DNA of 64,000 bases from an archaeon. Its GTDB lineage: Archaea > Thermoproteota > Thermoprotei_A > Marsarchaeales > Marsarchaeaceae. The stretch spans positions 1 through 64,000 of the forward strand of contig JAJYZJ010000004.1 in assembly GCA_021800035.1 (NCBI GenBank), given 5' to 3'. Within the stretch, counting starts at the first letter, position 1, and the number at the start of each line of letters is the position of its first letter. The notes under the pieces are model-generated. The model did no database searches. It was given only the letters and a program-made list of their open reading frames with translations, and was not told where the DNA came from. Shown in pieces: positions 48,805 through 58,534 of the stretch. The position numbers were made by a program, and so were the translations under genes.

Positions 48805-49893
48805 TCATATCACCATAAGTTCGCGCTCTGCCTTTGTCAAGAATTCAAAGGAATCCTGCGTTATCGCCACGTCATCTTCGATTCTCACCCCTCCCTTTCC
48901 CGGGACGTAAATCCCCGGCTCTACTGTGAGAACTGCTCCCGCGACAAGTTTTTCCTCGGATTTCTTTCCCATTCCGTAGCCGTCATGGACTTCTATACCA
49001 AGTGAATGGCCGAGACCGTGTATAAAACCTCCCCTGAAAGAAGAATTATCAATTACGTCTTCAGCAGCTCTGTGAACTGAAGCTGACTCTGCTCCATCCT
49101 TCAACAATGAAAAGGCTGCATCTTGGGCCTGCTTCACCTTTGCGTACATCTCTCTCTGGTACTCGTTCGCCCTCCTGAAAAAGAAAGTTCGTGTCATGTC
49201 CGCGCAATACAGCTTGTACCTTGCTCCTACATCGCACAGAATGGTGTCTCCTGCTGCGAGCGTGCGTTCTCCCGAGAAGTAATGCGGCAGGGCCGAATTT
49301 TCACCGAACGCTACGATACTACTGAATGCGGGGCCGTCGGCTCCCGCTCGAACGAACCAGTATTCGATTTCTGCTTGTAATGCCTTTTCTGTCATACCTT
49401 CCTTGACAAGCTGCGGGACGCGCTCAAGCGCACTGGATGTTATTGCTGCTGCTTTTGCAATTCTTTCTCTTTCGTCTGGGTCTTTCACCCATCTGGCCCT
49501 TGCGAACGCACTGGATACATCCGTAATATTTTTGTCCTTGAGTAGCCTGTGAAGCTTGGTATATGCCGAATGGCTCAAGGCATCTTCGTTTACCCCAACG
49601 GAATTCGCATTTGAAAGAGAGTCATTAAGTGCGCTTGCGAGTTCCGCGTCATCCCGGCTATTCAGCACTCGCACATTAGCGTCGGCTCGCCGTGCCAGTT
49701 CTTCTTCGAGCGGACTTGTGAAGACGTCAAGCTCAGCGTCGCGGTAGAGAATGGCAATCGACCCCTCGAAGAGTCCGCTTGTGTAGTCCGTCACATAAAA
49801 GAAGTTGGGGTCGGGTCTGCCAGCGTTCCAAATCAGAATTGCGTCGACCTCCTCCTTGAGAGAATTTAGCACTTTTTTTATTCTGGATTTCAA
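48805..49893 (-). CDS. M24 family Xaa-Pro aminopeptidase/dipeptidase
   Basis: SSIVAFGENSALPHYFSGERTL, CDVGARYKLYCADMTRTFFF, FIHGLGHSLGIEVHDG, LTVEPGIYVPGKGGVRIEDDV. Confidence 0.95.
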   Translation of the reverse strand: MKSRIKKVLNSLKEEVDAILIWNAGRPDPNFFYVTDYTSGLFEGSIAILYRDAELDVFTSPLEEELARRADANVRVLNSRDDAELASALNDSLSNANSVGVNEDALSHSAYTKLHRLLKDKNITDVSSAFARARWVKDPDERERIAKAAAITSSALERVPQLVKEGMTEKALQAEIEYWFVRAGADGPAFSSIVAFGENSALPHYFSGERTLAAGDTILCDVGARYKLYCADMTRTFFFRRANEYQREMYAKVKQAQDAAFSLLKDGAESASVHRAAEDVIDNSSFRGGFIHGLGHSLGIEVHDGYGMGKKSEEKLVAGAVLTVEPGIYVPGKGGVRIEDDVAITQDSFEFLTKAERELMVI

Positions 49894-49954
49894 TTCAGGC
49901 TACTGCCAGAGGGTGGCGCATAATAAATGCAAGGCCGGAGGCCTTATTCACAAT

Positions 49955-51295
49955 TCACATCATCGGAGTGATTGTAGGATAGTACGGATTAGCTGAGTCT
50001 TCCACCGCGAAGGCTCCGGTGAACGGCTTCACACAAAACGCGATGGCCGACCCGTCAATCATAACCAGCTTCATATGTAAGTAGCTCAGTCTGACCAATT
50101 CAGGCTTGAGGCCCGAGCCAGAGTCAGTCAGGAAAATGATGATGTCTTCGCTGTTTTGGACACGGGATACCATTTTGTGGACTTCGTACATGAGAGAGTC
50201 TTTCTCGTTGGAAAACCGGTACTCAAAGTGGTCAGTAGACAACACATATGCAAGGCGCCCATCACGAGAAACCGCACGAAGTTTGTCTGCGATTGCCATG
50301 AGCTTTCCAAAATAAGAGCGGGAGTCGGCCTCAGAAATCCAGACTCTTCCGAGTCCAAGGTCTAGAGAGTCCTCCGCGGATGCAAGGAGACGCATTCGAT
50401 TGAGGTCATCCTCTTTGAACGTCATGATTGCCTTGTCAATTAGTGTAGTGGGAGAGTTCAGCGGAAGAGCCCCGAGAATTGACCGGCCAAGAGCATGAAA
50501 GTTTAATACAAATGGAAAAGTCAACCGCCTTATCACAGAAGAGGGTACATCACTACCGTACTCAATTGTGGCCATCGAGCCCATTCTAATACCTGAGAAT
50601 GCCGCGTCTAGCGCCTCTGTTCCCAGCGAATACGCATTGCCTCTGTCCGTAATAGGGTGGAAATCTGTTAATGAAGGTTGAACTCTACGCTTGCTCCGCC
50701 CGGTGTGAGTTTGTGGTGAGTGTCGGTCTGTGGCTTCACCGATCTCTGTGGCACGGCCGTTGTGCAGGGAGAACAGAATTCTATGTCGGAGGATAGGAGT
50801 ACCACGGAGCTTCTCGATGTGCATCACACGTAGGAATCTCCCAGCATGCTCGGCCGTCGTAAGTTCCACAACACCATCTACGAGGTAATCCAGATTGGTT
50901 TCTCTGGGCTCTTCACTTACAAATATCAGCCTTGACTTGGCGCCAGCTGAGAGAGCCGTCAAAACCTCTTCAGTCTTCAGCCTCTCGTCCTCCTTCAGCT
51001 TCTTAGCAAACGAGTCCCAAGAATCCAGCACTACTATGGGAGTCTTTTCTCGCTCCTTTGAAAACACAGTGCTTACGAAGCTCTCAGCGGACGCCAGCCG
51101 AAGATCTTCAAATCTATTTCCCTCTGCCAGCCTGAAGCTCCAAGGCGTAAAGGCGTGGAGGTTTTCTTCGGATACGCGCGACGAAACGTAGATTCCTTTG
51201 TCTCTTCCGAATCTGTCGAGCAGATGGAGTGCGAGGGTCGTTTTTCCACTTCCCGGCCGTCCGCGTATGAGAAGCGACCGACTTCCAGGATCCAA
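49955..51295 (-). CDS. RecA/KaiC-superfamily ATPase (GvpD-like); 5' end uncertain
   Basis: RSLLIRGRPGSGKTTLALHLLDRFG Walker A, IVVLDSWDS Walker B. The frame stays open upstream of the listed TTG (IIDGSARGRFPLIESFLDPGSRS) to a TAG with no ATG/GTG. Confidence 0.8.
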   Translation of the reverse strand: MDPGSRSLLIRGRPGSGKTTLALHLLDRFGRDKGIYVSSRVSEENLHAFTPWSFRLAEGNRFEDLRLASAESFVSTVFSKEREKTPIVVLDSWDSFAKKLKEDERLKTEEVLTALSAGAKSRLIFVSEEPRETNLDYLVDGVVELTTAEHAGRFLRVMHIEKLRGTPILRHRILFSLHNGRATEIGEATDRHSPQTHTGRSKRRVQPSLTDFHPITDRGNAYSLGTEALDAAFSGIRMGSMATIEYGSDVPSSVIRRLTFPFVLNFHALGRSILGALPLNSPTTLIDKAIMTFKEDDLNRMRLLASAEDSLDLGLGRVWISEADSRSYFGKLMAIADKLRAVSRDGRLAYVLSTDHFEYRFSNEKDSLMYEVHKMVSRVQNSEDIIIFLTDSGSGLKPELVRLSYLHMKLVMIDGSAIAFCVKPFTGAFAVEDSANPYYPTITPMM

Positions 51296-51611
51296 AAACG
51301 ACTCGATGAGGGGGAACCGTCCACGGGCGCTGCCGTCTATGATCTTCTATCAGCGGCTGCTCACTTGAAGAACCTAAAAGCGTTTCGCGTGAACCCTTTC
51401 GTTGAAGCCACTGCTTCCAGTCCCGGTTCTCGATGGAAGTACCAGCCTTAGGCTCGATGACCGCGCCATAAGTGTACCCGTATGGTGTGGTAGGGAGGCC
51501 GAGACGCATGAATCGTCACCCTCTCCGCGTCGCATTTAACCTAGCAAGCTTGGCCAGTGTGCCTTAGACTAGGCGGTAACGATTAAAGCAACCGTCCCGC
51601 TTGACAGTGTC

Positions 51612-52157
51612 ATGTCTACGGGCAATCCCGACATCAGAGGCGAGATTGCGGAAAATCGTGGGAGCATCAAGAAGTTAGAGATGCTCATCCCCGGCCTCAG
51701 GACTTACCGCAAACTCGACGATATACGCGTGGCCGACGACCTCCTCCGACACCAAGTCGCGGACAAGCTTGACAGTGCGAGGGCGAATCTGGAATTGGCT
51801 CGGAAGCAAATGGCGGCGGCGGGGGACTTTAATGGCCTTACTTCACTTGGCTCGCTAATCTTTGAACTCCAGCAGGTCTCAGGGCAGGTCAGATATGCTG
51901 AGCAGGGCTATACGGGCATAGCAGCTAGCTTCAGCATGAATGACGACAAACTCAACAAGCTCTACGATTACGATTATGCCTTTGTCCAGGCCGCGGTGGA
52001 TCTTCAGAACGCCACTTCTCCTTCAAAGCTGGTCTACGACCCAACCCAAGCCGCAGCGATTCAATCTGCGATATCAAGCCTGAACTCGCTTCTCACAGAC
52101 TTCAAGCAGAAGTGGTCTGCGAGGATTGAGTACGTGCAAGGCATTCTCCTAAAATAG
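51612..52157 (+). CDS. Helical/coiled-coil conserved protein, first gene of the SPFH cluster
   Basis: Long amphipathic helices (LRHQVADKLDSARANLELARKQMAAAGDF...), no TM; 26 bp upstream of the SPFH gene. Confidence 0.7.
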   Translation: MSTGNPDIRGEIAENRGSIKKLEMLIPGLRTYRKLDDIRVADDLLRHQVADKLDSARANLELARKQMAAAGDFNGLTSLGSLIFELQQVSGQVRYAEQGYTGIAASFSMNDDKLNKLYDYDYAFVQAAVDLQNATSPSKLVYDPTQAAAIQSAISSLNSLLTDFKQKWSARIEYVQGILLK

Positions 52158-52183
52158 CTCTGGAGTAAGAAGGGTATCAACAT

Positions 52184-53362
52184 ATGTCGAGTAAACAGGG
52201 AGGAGCTATTCCAAGCTCAGGCGGTAGCGTTTTCGGTTCTACCACGATATCCTGGGAGCCTCAGTTCAAGCAAGACAACGTGATGTGGAAGGTTCCGCGC
52301 CTTATCCGGCTGAACGACAACATTGTCGTTAGAGAGGATGAGATAGCGGTGTTTTACAGAGACGGTAAAGTTCTTACCTATTTTGACAAGCCAAACCGCT
52401 ATGCTCTAACCGATTTTAACGCCCCGATTGTGGGTGGATTGCTGAAGTTCTTTACGGGGGTTCAGCAGCAGGCTGAGGTATATTATCTTCAGAAGCGCTT
52501 TTTCGATGCAAAATACGGAAGCACCCAACCATATCAGTTTGTAGACCAGCTCTTCGGAGTGGTCAACCTTCGTGTTTACGGGGAGTTCAGATGGCGGGTA
52601 TCATCCCCTGAGAATTTCATTAACCAGTTCGTTGGTACCTTTGCGGCTGAAACAACTTCTGATGTCGAGTCGAGGTTAAAGGAGCAGATGGTAATACTTG
52701 TCTACAACGCTATAGGGAAGATGAAGGCACAGGGGCTGCGCGTCACCGACTTGGCGGCTAACCTGCTGAATATCGAACAAGTGATGCTCTCAACCGCCCC
52801 TGACAATTTCGGCCAGTATGGAGTAGAAATCAACAAGATTTCAGGTTTGAACATCAGCCTTCCAGAGGAAGTCCAAAAGGCGGTTGACACGAGGTCCGAG
52901 ATGTCTGTGCTTGGCGTGAACTATATGCAATACCAGGCGGGCCAGGCCATGACGGACGCAGCCAAGAACCCAAGCGGTACTGCTGGCCTGGGAGCAGGTC
53001 TCGGAGTTGGCCTAGGAGCCGGGGCGGGCGTTGGATACGCCATGACGGGGGCCTACTATCAGGGAATGGCCGGCCAGGCACAGATGAAAGCCTGCCAAAA
53101 GTGCGGAACACTCATCCCTGCAGCGAACGCATTCTGCCCGAACTGCGGGGCCCAGCAGATTCAACCTCAGGTTGCCGCTGCAACACCACCTTCTGGCAAG
53201 TGCCCGAAGTGTGGTACTGCGGTGACCGCCGGAACAAAGTTCTGCCCTGAATGCGGCACGCCTATTCCGCAAGAGCAGACTATGAAATGCCCGAGCTGCG
53301 GGTTCGAAGTCAAGTCTCCTTCGAAATTCTGCCCCAACTGTGGCAAACCGCTCTCGCAGTAA
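52184..53362 (+). CDS. SPFH/Band-7 (YdjI/virion-core-type) protein with Gly/Ala-rich linker and three C-terminal zinc ribbons
   Basis: ISWEPQFKQDNVMWKVPRLIRLNDNIVVREDEIAVFYRDGKVLTYFDKPNRYALTDFNAPIVGGLLKFFTGVQQQAEVYYLQKRF; three CxxC...CxxC units at the C-terminus. Confidence 0.92.
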   Translation: MSSKQGGAIPSSGGSVFGSTTISWEPQFKQDNVMWKVPRLIRLNDNIVVREDEIAVFYRDGKVLTYFDKPNRYALTDFNAPIVGGLLKFFTGVQQQAEVYYLQKRFFDAKYGSTQPYQFVDQLFGVVNLRVYGEFRWRVSSPENFINQFVGTFAAETTSDVESRLKEQMVILVYNAIGKMKAQGLRVTDLAANLLNIEQVMLSTAPDNFGQYGVEINKISGLNISLPEEVQKAVDTRSEMSVLGVNYMQYQAGQAMTDAAKNPSGTAGLGAGLGVGLGAGAGVGYAMTGAYYQGMAGQAQMKACQKCGTLIPAANAFCPNCGAQQIQPQVAAATPPSGKCPKCGTAVTAGTKFCPECGTPIPQEQTMKCPSCGFEVKSPSKFCPNCGKPLSQ

Positions 53363-53385
53363 AAACCGGGAGGGCAAGAGAGTAG

Positions 53386-54411
53386 TTGTATTGTATAAAG
53401 TGTGGCACCCAGAACCCCGACGGCGCGGTCTATTGCATGAAATGTGGCACGCAGCTTGGAGGTGCTGTTAGCGGGAACGGCGCCCAGCGAGCTGCAGCCG
53501 CTACGGGGCAGCCTCAGCACGATATTCTTGCTCCGAGCGGGGTGCAAGAGCTGAAATGTCCGAGCTGTGGCGCTCCGATAAAGCCCCAGTTCGGCGAAAT
53601 GGTCGTTACTTGTGAATATTGCGGCTCAAGCATTACACTGGGCGGCGATGGCTGGAGGAGCATTCAGAAACACACAATGCTTCCGCTGAAATACGGTGAC
53701 AAGGATGCAGTGCTAGCGCGTGTTCACAGCATGATGGATAGTGGTCTTCTTCACCGTCACCTTCAGGAGTCCAGCACGCTTCAGGAAGCCAATCTGAGCT
53801 ATGTCCCCTATTGGATAGAGCCCGTGTCAGCGAGAACCTCAATTGTGGCCACGAACGAAGCAGCCGAGGTTGGAACTATTGCTACCACGGCTGCACTTTT
53901 TGGGCTGATGGGAGGGATGGGCGGTGGAGGGGGCAGAGGGAATTTTGGAGGAGGTTTGCTTGAGGGGGCAATGCTCGGAACAGTTATGGGCGGAGGGATG
54001 GGAGGTGGCGGCCCCAAAAAGACGTATCAGATGGACCAGACCTATAACTTTCCGGTAGTGGCGCTAAAGGCCCTCACCGCATACCAGCCGGCGAACTATG
54101 CGTTTAACCTTAACGACAGGATACTCTTCGACCCTTCGAAAGTGCCAAGCGGTGTCAAAATACTTAACGGTGACATTTCTGAAGAAGTTGCGGGTTCAAG
54201 CGCAAAGGCATTGGTCGACCAGTTGCAGTCCCAGAAGGCGCACGAAAAGTATCACATGATTCAGAGCCTGCACACAGATATGGATGTTCAAGAGGGTGAA
54301 TTGCTCCATGCGCCTGTCTGGTTTATTCGTTACGACCACAAGGGGAAACAGATAATTCTCGTGTTCGACGCAAATTCCGGGTTGGTAATGGACAGCTTCG
54401 GACTAAAATAG
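53386..54411 (+). CDS. Protein with two N-terminal zinc ribbons and a Gly-rich loop
   Basis: MYCIKCGTQNPDGAVYCMKCGTQL; LKCPSCGAPIKPQFGEMVVTCEYCGSSITL; MGGMGGGGGRGNFGGG. TTG start 24 bp after the SPFH gene. Confidence 0.85.
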   Translation: MYCIKCGTQNPDGAVYCMKCGTQLGGAVSGNGAQRAAAATGQPQHDILAPSGVQELKCPSCGAPIKPQFGEMVVTCEYCGSSITLGGDGWRSIQKHTMLPLKYGDKDAVLARVHSMMDSGLLHRHLQESSTLQEANLSYVPYWIEPVSARTSIVATNEAAEVGTIATTAALFGLMGGMGGGGGRGNFGGGLLEGAMLGTVMGGGMGGGGPKKTYQMDQTYNFPVVALKALTAYQPANYAFNLNDRILFDPSKVPSGVKILNGDISEEVAGSSAKALVDQLQSQKAHEKYHMIQSLHTDMDVQEGELLHAPVWFIRYDHKGKQIILVFDANSGLVMDSFGLK

Positions 54412-54690
54412 AAAACCGTTCGCTAATCAAGATTTTAGAATCCTTGTGTAGACCAGAGAGACAGAGCTTGTGAGCTGTAGCTCCCCATGGCCCTCTGGGC
54501 AGAAGAGGAGCGACAGCTAAACTTCAGTTCTGATGTATCGTGTGTTCTGCTGTCTCCGCATAGCAAGCTGATACATGCGATTGCTAAAATCACGTTAATG
54601 TGCGCTCTTTCGACATTGAACTCCTCGCAATGCTCCAAGCTCACAATCGCCCACCGAAACAGAAAAAAGCTCGCTCATCGCTCCTAGCTC

Positions 54691-55785
54691 ATGCAGGTCG
54701 CAGATGTTAGCTCTAATTTTCTGGGTTTTGATTACGCCGAGTTCTATGTAGGAAGCGCCGCGGCATGGGAGTACCTGCACTGGAAGGCATTCGGTTTCAG
54801 ACCCGTGGCCTACAGCGGTCCCGAGACGGGAAGGAAGGATTCTGTATCTTATGTCATGCAACAGGGGACCATGAGACTCGTGCTTACGGCCTCACTCTCC
54901 GAAGATAGCGAGATTTCCCGCCATGTCAGCAGGCACGGCGATGGGGTAAAGGATGTGGCCATGACAGTGACTGATGTGGACAAAGTGGCTAAGACGCTAG
55001 CCTCTAATGGGGCAATTCTGGTCTCTCACCCGAAAGAAGAGAAGGACGATTCCGGGTATCTGCGCAGAGCTGTGATAGGCGGTTACGGTGACACAGTGCA
55101 CAGCCTGATCGACAGGTCTCAGTATAGGGGCACTTTTAGACCTGGATACGAACCCTTACATGAAGATGCGAGTCCAGTTGGATTTGTAAAGATTGATCAC
55201 GTGGTTGGAAATGTTGAAGAAGGAAAAATGGACCATTGGGTGAATTATTACTCGAAGAGCTTTGGCTTCAAACAGTTGATGAGTTTTGATGACAAGGACA
55301 TCAGCACAGAATACTCTGCTCTCAGGTCCAAGGTGGTGCATGACGGGAAGCGCCGAGTAGTTATGCCAATCAATGAGCCCGCTAAAGGAAGGAAAAAGTC
55401 GCAGATTGAGGAATTCCTGGACTACTACAGGTCGCCGGGGGTTCAGCATATAGCGATACGGACTGAAAACATCATCAAAGCAGTATCCGATATGCGTTCC
55501 AGAGGAGTTGTGTTCCTTGACACGCCAGATTCGTATTACGAGAAGCTTAGTGAGCGCGTTGGCGGCATTGATGAGCCAATTGAGGAACTGCGAAAACACA
55601 GGATACTGGTTGACCGGGATGACGCGGGCTACATGCTCCAGATTTTCACGAAACCGGTTGGAGACCGGCCTACATTCTTCTACGAGATCATAGAAAGAAA
55701 GGGTGGCGAGAGCTTCGGCAAGGGAAATTTCAAGGCTCTGTTCGAATCAATCGAACGCGAACAGGCCAAGCGGGGCAATCTCTAG
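54691..55785 (+). CDS. hpd: 4-hydroxyphenylpyruvate dioxygenase
   Basis: FDYAEFYVGSAAAWEYLHWKAFGFRPVAYSGPETG, IDHVVGNVEEGKMDHWVNYYSKSFGF, GVQHIAIRTENI, YMLQIFTKPVGDRPTFFYEIIERKG. Confidence 0.96.
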   Translation: MQVADVSSNFLGFDYAEFYVGSAAAWEYLHWKAFGFRPVAYSGPETGRKDSVSYVMQQGTMRLVLTASLSEDSEISRHVSRHGDGVKDVAMTVTDVDKVAKTLASNGAILVSHPKEEKDDSGYLRRAVIGGYGDTVHSLIDRSQYRGTFRPGYEPLHEDASPVGFVKIDHVVGNVEEGKMDHWVNYYSKSFGFKQLMSFDDKDISTEYSALRSKVVHDGKRRVVMPINEPAKGRKKSQIEEFLDYYRSPGVQHIAIRTENIIKAVSDMRSRGVVFLDTPDSYYEKLSERVGGIDEPIEELRKHRILVDRDDAGYMLQIFTKPVGDRPTFFYEIIERKGGESFGKGNFKALFESIEREQAKRGNL

Positions 55786-55812
55786 ACCCGAACTCCTGAA
55801 GAGCGCCCTCAG

Positions 55813-56730
55813 TTGAGATTGCTTACTTATGACTTTCGCGGGAGGGTAGATTGTGGCGTCTTGGTCGAGGACGGAGTGCTGCCACTTTCGAAGCTTTTAG
55901 CTGATAAAACCGGCTTGAGCGTGCTTGACGCGATCTCGCCCGAGACGAAAGCCCAAATTCAAGAAGCAGCTGAAAGTTACACTGGTGACCCTTTGCCGCT
56001 GGAGAGCCTTAGACTGCTTGCACCAGTCCCTAGACCCAGGTCGCTTCGGGACTTCTATGCCTTTGAAGGTCATGTCAGGACAATGCGGAAGAGGCGGGGG
56101 CTTGAAGTTCCCGAGGAGTGGTATGAATTCCCGGCTTTCTATTACTCGAACCATACTTCGATTTATTCGCCAGGAGAAGATATTCCATTTCCGAGCTACA
56201 CTTCGATGCTGGACTATGAAATGGAGCTTGCGGTTGTAATAACAGGAAAGGGTCAGGACCTTACCAAGGAGAGTGCGCGAGAGTTGATAGGGGGTTACAT
56301 GTTTATGAATGACTGGAGTGCACGTGATATTCAGCAAAAAGAAATGAAGATTGGGCTCGGGCCGGCCAAGGCGAAGGACTTCGCGAAATCCTTTGGACCA
56401 TTTCTCGTAACCCCCGACGAATTCGGAAGTGGAGGGCTCGAGGGCAGGCCGGCAATCGAAGTCGAAGCTAGAGTCAATGGGAAGACGTACTCGAAGGGAA
56501 ATACGAAGGAGATGCACTATACGTTCGCAGAAATGATCGCTCACGCGTCGAAGGACGTGACCATAGACACAGGAGACATTATGGGCTCTGGTACAGTCGG
56601 CGGCGGGTGCATTGCGGAAATTGGTCCAGATATAACAGGCTGGCTGAAGCCAGGCGACATCGTTGAGTTGGTCGGACCTAAGCTTGGCACGCTTATGAAC
56701 AGGGTCGGGCAACGCCGCTCTTTGGAGTGA
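55813..56730 (+). CDS. Fumarylacetoacetate hydrolase family protein
   Basis: RDFYAFEGHVRTMRKRRG, FYYSNHTSIYSPGEDIPFP, DYEMELAVVI, GYMFMNDWSARDIQ; TTG start. Confidence 0.95.
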   Translation: MRLLTYDFRGRVDCGVLVEDGVLPLSKLLADKTGLSVLDAISPETKAQIQEAAESYTGDPLPLESLRLLAPVPRPRSLRDFYAFEGHVRTMRKRRGLEVPEEWYEFPAFYYSNHTSIYSPGEDIPFPSYTSMLDYEMELAVVITGKGQDLTKESARELIGGYMFMNDWSARDIQQKEMKIGLGPAKAKDFAKSFGPFLVTPDEFGSGGLEGRPAIEVEARVNGKTYSKGNTKEMHYTFAEMIAHASKDVTIDTGDIMGSGTVGGGCIAEIGPDITGWLKPGDIVELVGPKLGTLMNRVGQRRSLE

Positions 56731-57891
56731 GTGGCCATGGCGTATTACTACCGTCTCGGTTTGGTGCCTAGGAAAAGGCACATTCAGTTCCGCGCTTCTG
56801 ACGGGGGCCTGTATTGCGAAGAGCTTTTTGGAACAGAAAGCTTCGATGGGATTTACTCGCTGCTCTATCACCGCTTCCCACCAACCAGCGTAACGTCATT
56901 CTCAAAGCTGGAATCCCGAGCTCAGCTTGTATGGGAAATTAACGAGCACAGGCATCACCACCTTAAGACCTCGGGAATAAGAGCTGATGGAGATATCCTT
57001 GGCGGTAGAGTTCCGCTTCTTTTCAATGAGGATGTTTCGATTTCAATACTCGGTCATGTTCCCCCAACAGACGCTTTCTTCAGGAATGGCACCGCAGACG
57101 AGCTGTTCTTCGTCCACAGGGGGGAAGGCACTCTGACAAGCGTCTTCGGTATTCAGTCATTTGGAATCGGCGACTATCTGTATATTCCGAGAGGAACCAC
57201 ATATCAGCTGCAGTCTAGCGAAGACTCGAGATTCCTTCTCGTTGAGTCGCCTTCAGCAATCAAAATACCCAGGCGTTACAGGAACGAGTTCGGGCAGCTC
57301 GTTGAAAGCGCTCCATACTACACTCGGAGCATTCGCCCACCGGAAAGTCTGGTTACTAAAGAGGAACGCGGCGAATTCAGGATAGTTGTCAAGCTCGGTG
57401 AATCGCAGGCAGTTTTCATGACTGATCACCACCCCTTTGACGTTGTGGGCTGGGATGGCTATCTTTATCCTTTCGGCCTGAACGTGAGCGATCTGTCGCC
57501 CATAGTGGGAAAGCTTCACCAGCCTCCTACCGTTCATGAAACTTTTTCCGGGGAGAGATTTATGGTCGGTACTTTTGCCCCGAGGTTGTTTGATTTTGAT
57601 CCTGAAGCGGTTCCTGTCCCATATTACCATAACAATATAGACTCGGATGAGATTCTCTTTTATTCGGCGGGTTCATTCATGAGTCGACGGGGGATTGAAG
57701 AGGGTTCGATCACGCTGCACAGGCGAGGTATTCATCACGGTCCACAGCCCGGGGTGGTTGAGGCAAGCCTCGGAAAGAAATCGACTGACGAACTGGCAGT
57801 TATGGTTGAAGCCTACAAGCCCTTCAAGCTCACAAGCTTCGCAAAGGCGATTGACGATCCCTCATATCAGCTTAGCTGGACCAAGAAGTAA
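56731..57891 (+). CDS. hmgA: Homogentisate 1,2-dioxygenase
   Basis: YYRLGLVPRKRHIQFR, GLYCEELFGTESFDGIYSLLYH, VPYYHNNIDSDEILFYSAGSF, ITLHRRGIHHGPQPG. Confidence 0.95.
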   Translation: MAMAYYYRLGLVPRKRHIQFRASDGGLYCEELFGTESFDGIYSLLYHRFPPTSVTSFSKLESRAQLVWEINEHRHHHLKTSGIRADGDILGGRVPLLFNEDVSISILGHVPPTDAFFRNGTADELFFVHRGEGTLTSVFGIQSFGIGDYLYIPRGTTYQLQSSEDSRFLLVESPSAIKIPRRYRNEFGQLVESAPYYTRSIRPPESLVTKEERGEFRIVVKLGESQAVFMTDHHPFDVVGWDGYLYPFGLNVSDLSPIVGKLHQPPTVHETFSGERFMVGTFAPRLFDFDPEAVPVPYYHNNIDSDEILFYSAGSFMSRRGIEEGSITLHRRGIHHGPQPGVVEASLGKKSTDELAVMVEAYKPFKLTSFAKAIDDPSYQLSWTKK

Positions 57892-57913
57892 GATTAATCC
57901 TTTCCGAGTGCTT

Positions 57914-58534
57914 TCAAAGCCGGAATGGCTCAACTATCCTTCTGCGAAGCTGCAACTGGATCGTCGCCAATAGCTTTACCGAATCTAAGCCGGGAGCAAG
58001 CTGTGTCGCCGCATCCCAGCTCGGAAGTAGCGAAGAGGCGCGTCTAAGGATTTCAAGCGCCACCGAGTCTCTGCACTTCTGATGATGGACAAGCGCAGCG
58101 CATACTAGTATCCAGCCCTGTAAGGTACGCTTCGTGTTGCCGTCCCTCTCATGCCTCCACCAGCCTTCGAGAATTTCATGAGCCTCCCAGTACCTCTCCT
58201 CGTTGAATCGTTCAAGAAAGACTTCCGAGGGTGCTCCAGAGAGGCAGGGGCTAGAACCAGTCGATATGTCTTCCACCGCTAGTACTTTCCCGATTTGCGA
58301 CTCGAGCGCTTTTGATATCGAGTCTGACCTTAATTTGCGTTCCCGTGCATCCTGAAAAGGTAATAGCACATCAAACTGGATATTGCCGTTCGCAACTCTA
58401 AGGCCGAACCATTTGAGTCCCCCGTGCCTCTGCATCAAAGCAGAGAGGGATTGTTTCAGTTGAGCTGAAGAGCAAGGACTAAAGTGCCCCGAATTTTCTA
58501 CGATATAAAGCAATCTTGAACCTTGCTCGGACAT
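57914..58534 (-). CDS. DUF309-domain protein with uncharacterised N-terminal domain
   Basis: C-terminal FLERFNEERYWEAHEILEGWWR..LQGWILVCAALVHHQKC is DUF309-like. Confidence 0.8.
   Translation of the reverse strand: MSEQGSRLLYIVENSGHFSPCSSAQLKQSLSALMQRHGGLKWFGLRVANGNIQFDVLLPFQDARERKLRSDSISKALESQIGKVLAVEDISTGSSPCLSGAPSEVFLERFNEERYWEAHEILEGWWRHERDGNTKRTLQGWILVCAALVHHQKCRDSVALEILRRASSLLPSWDAATQLAPGLDSVKLLATIQLQLRRRIVEPFRL

Noticed and set aside
55897-56871. 324-aa minus-strand ORF
   Set aside because: Entirely antisense to the FAH gene and the start of homogentisate dioxygenase; composition is typical of a shadow ORF.
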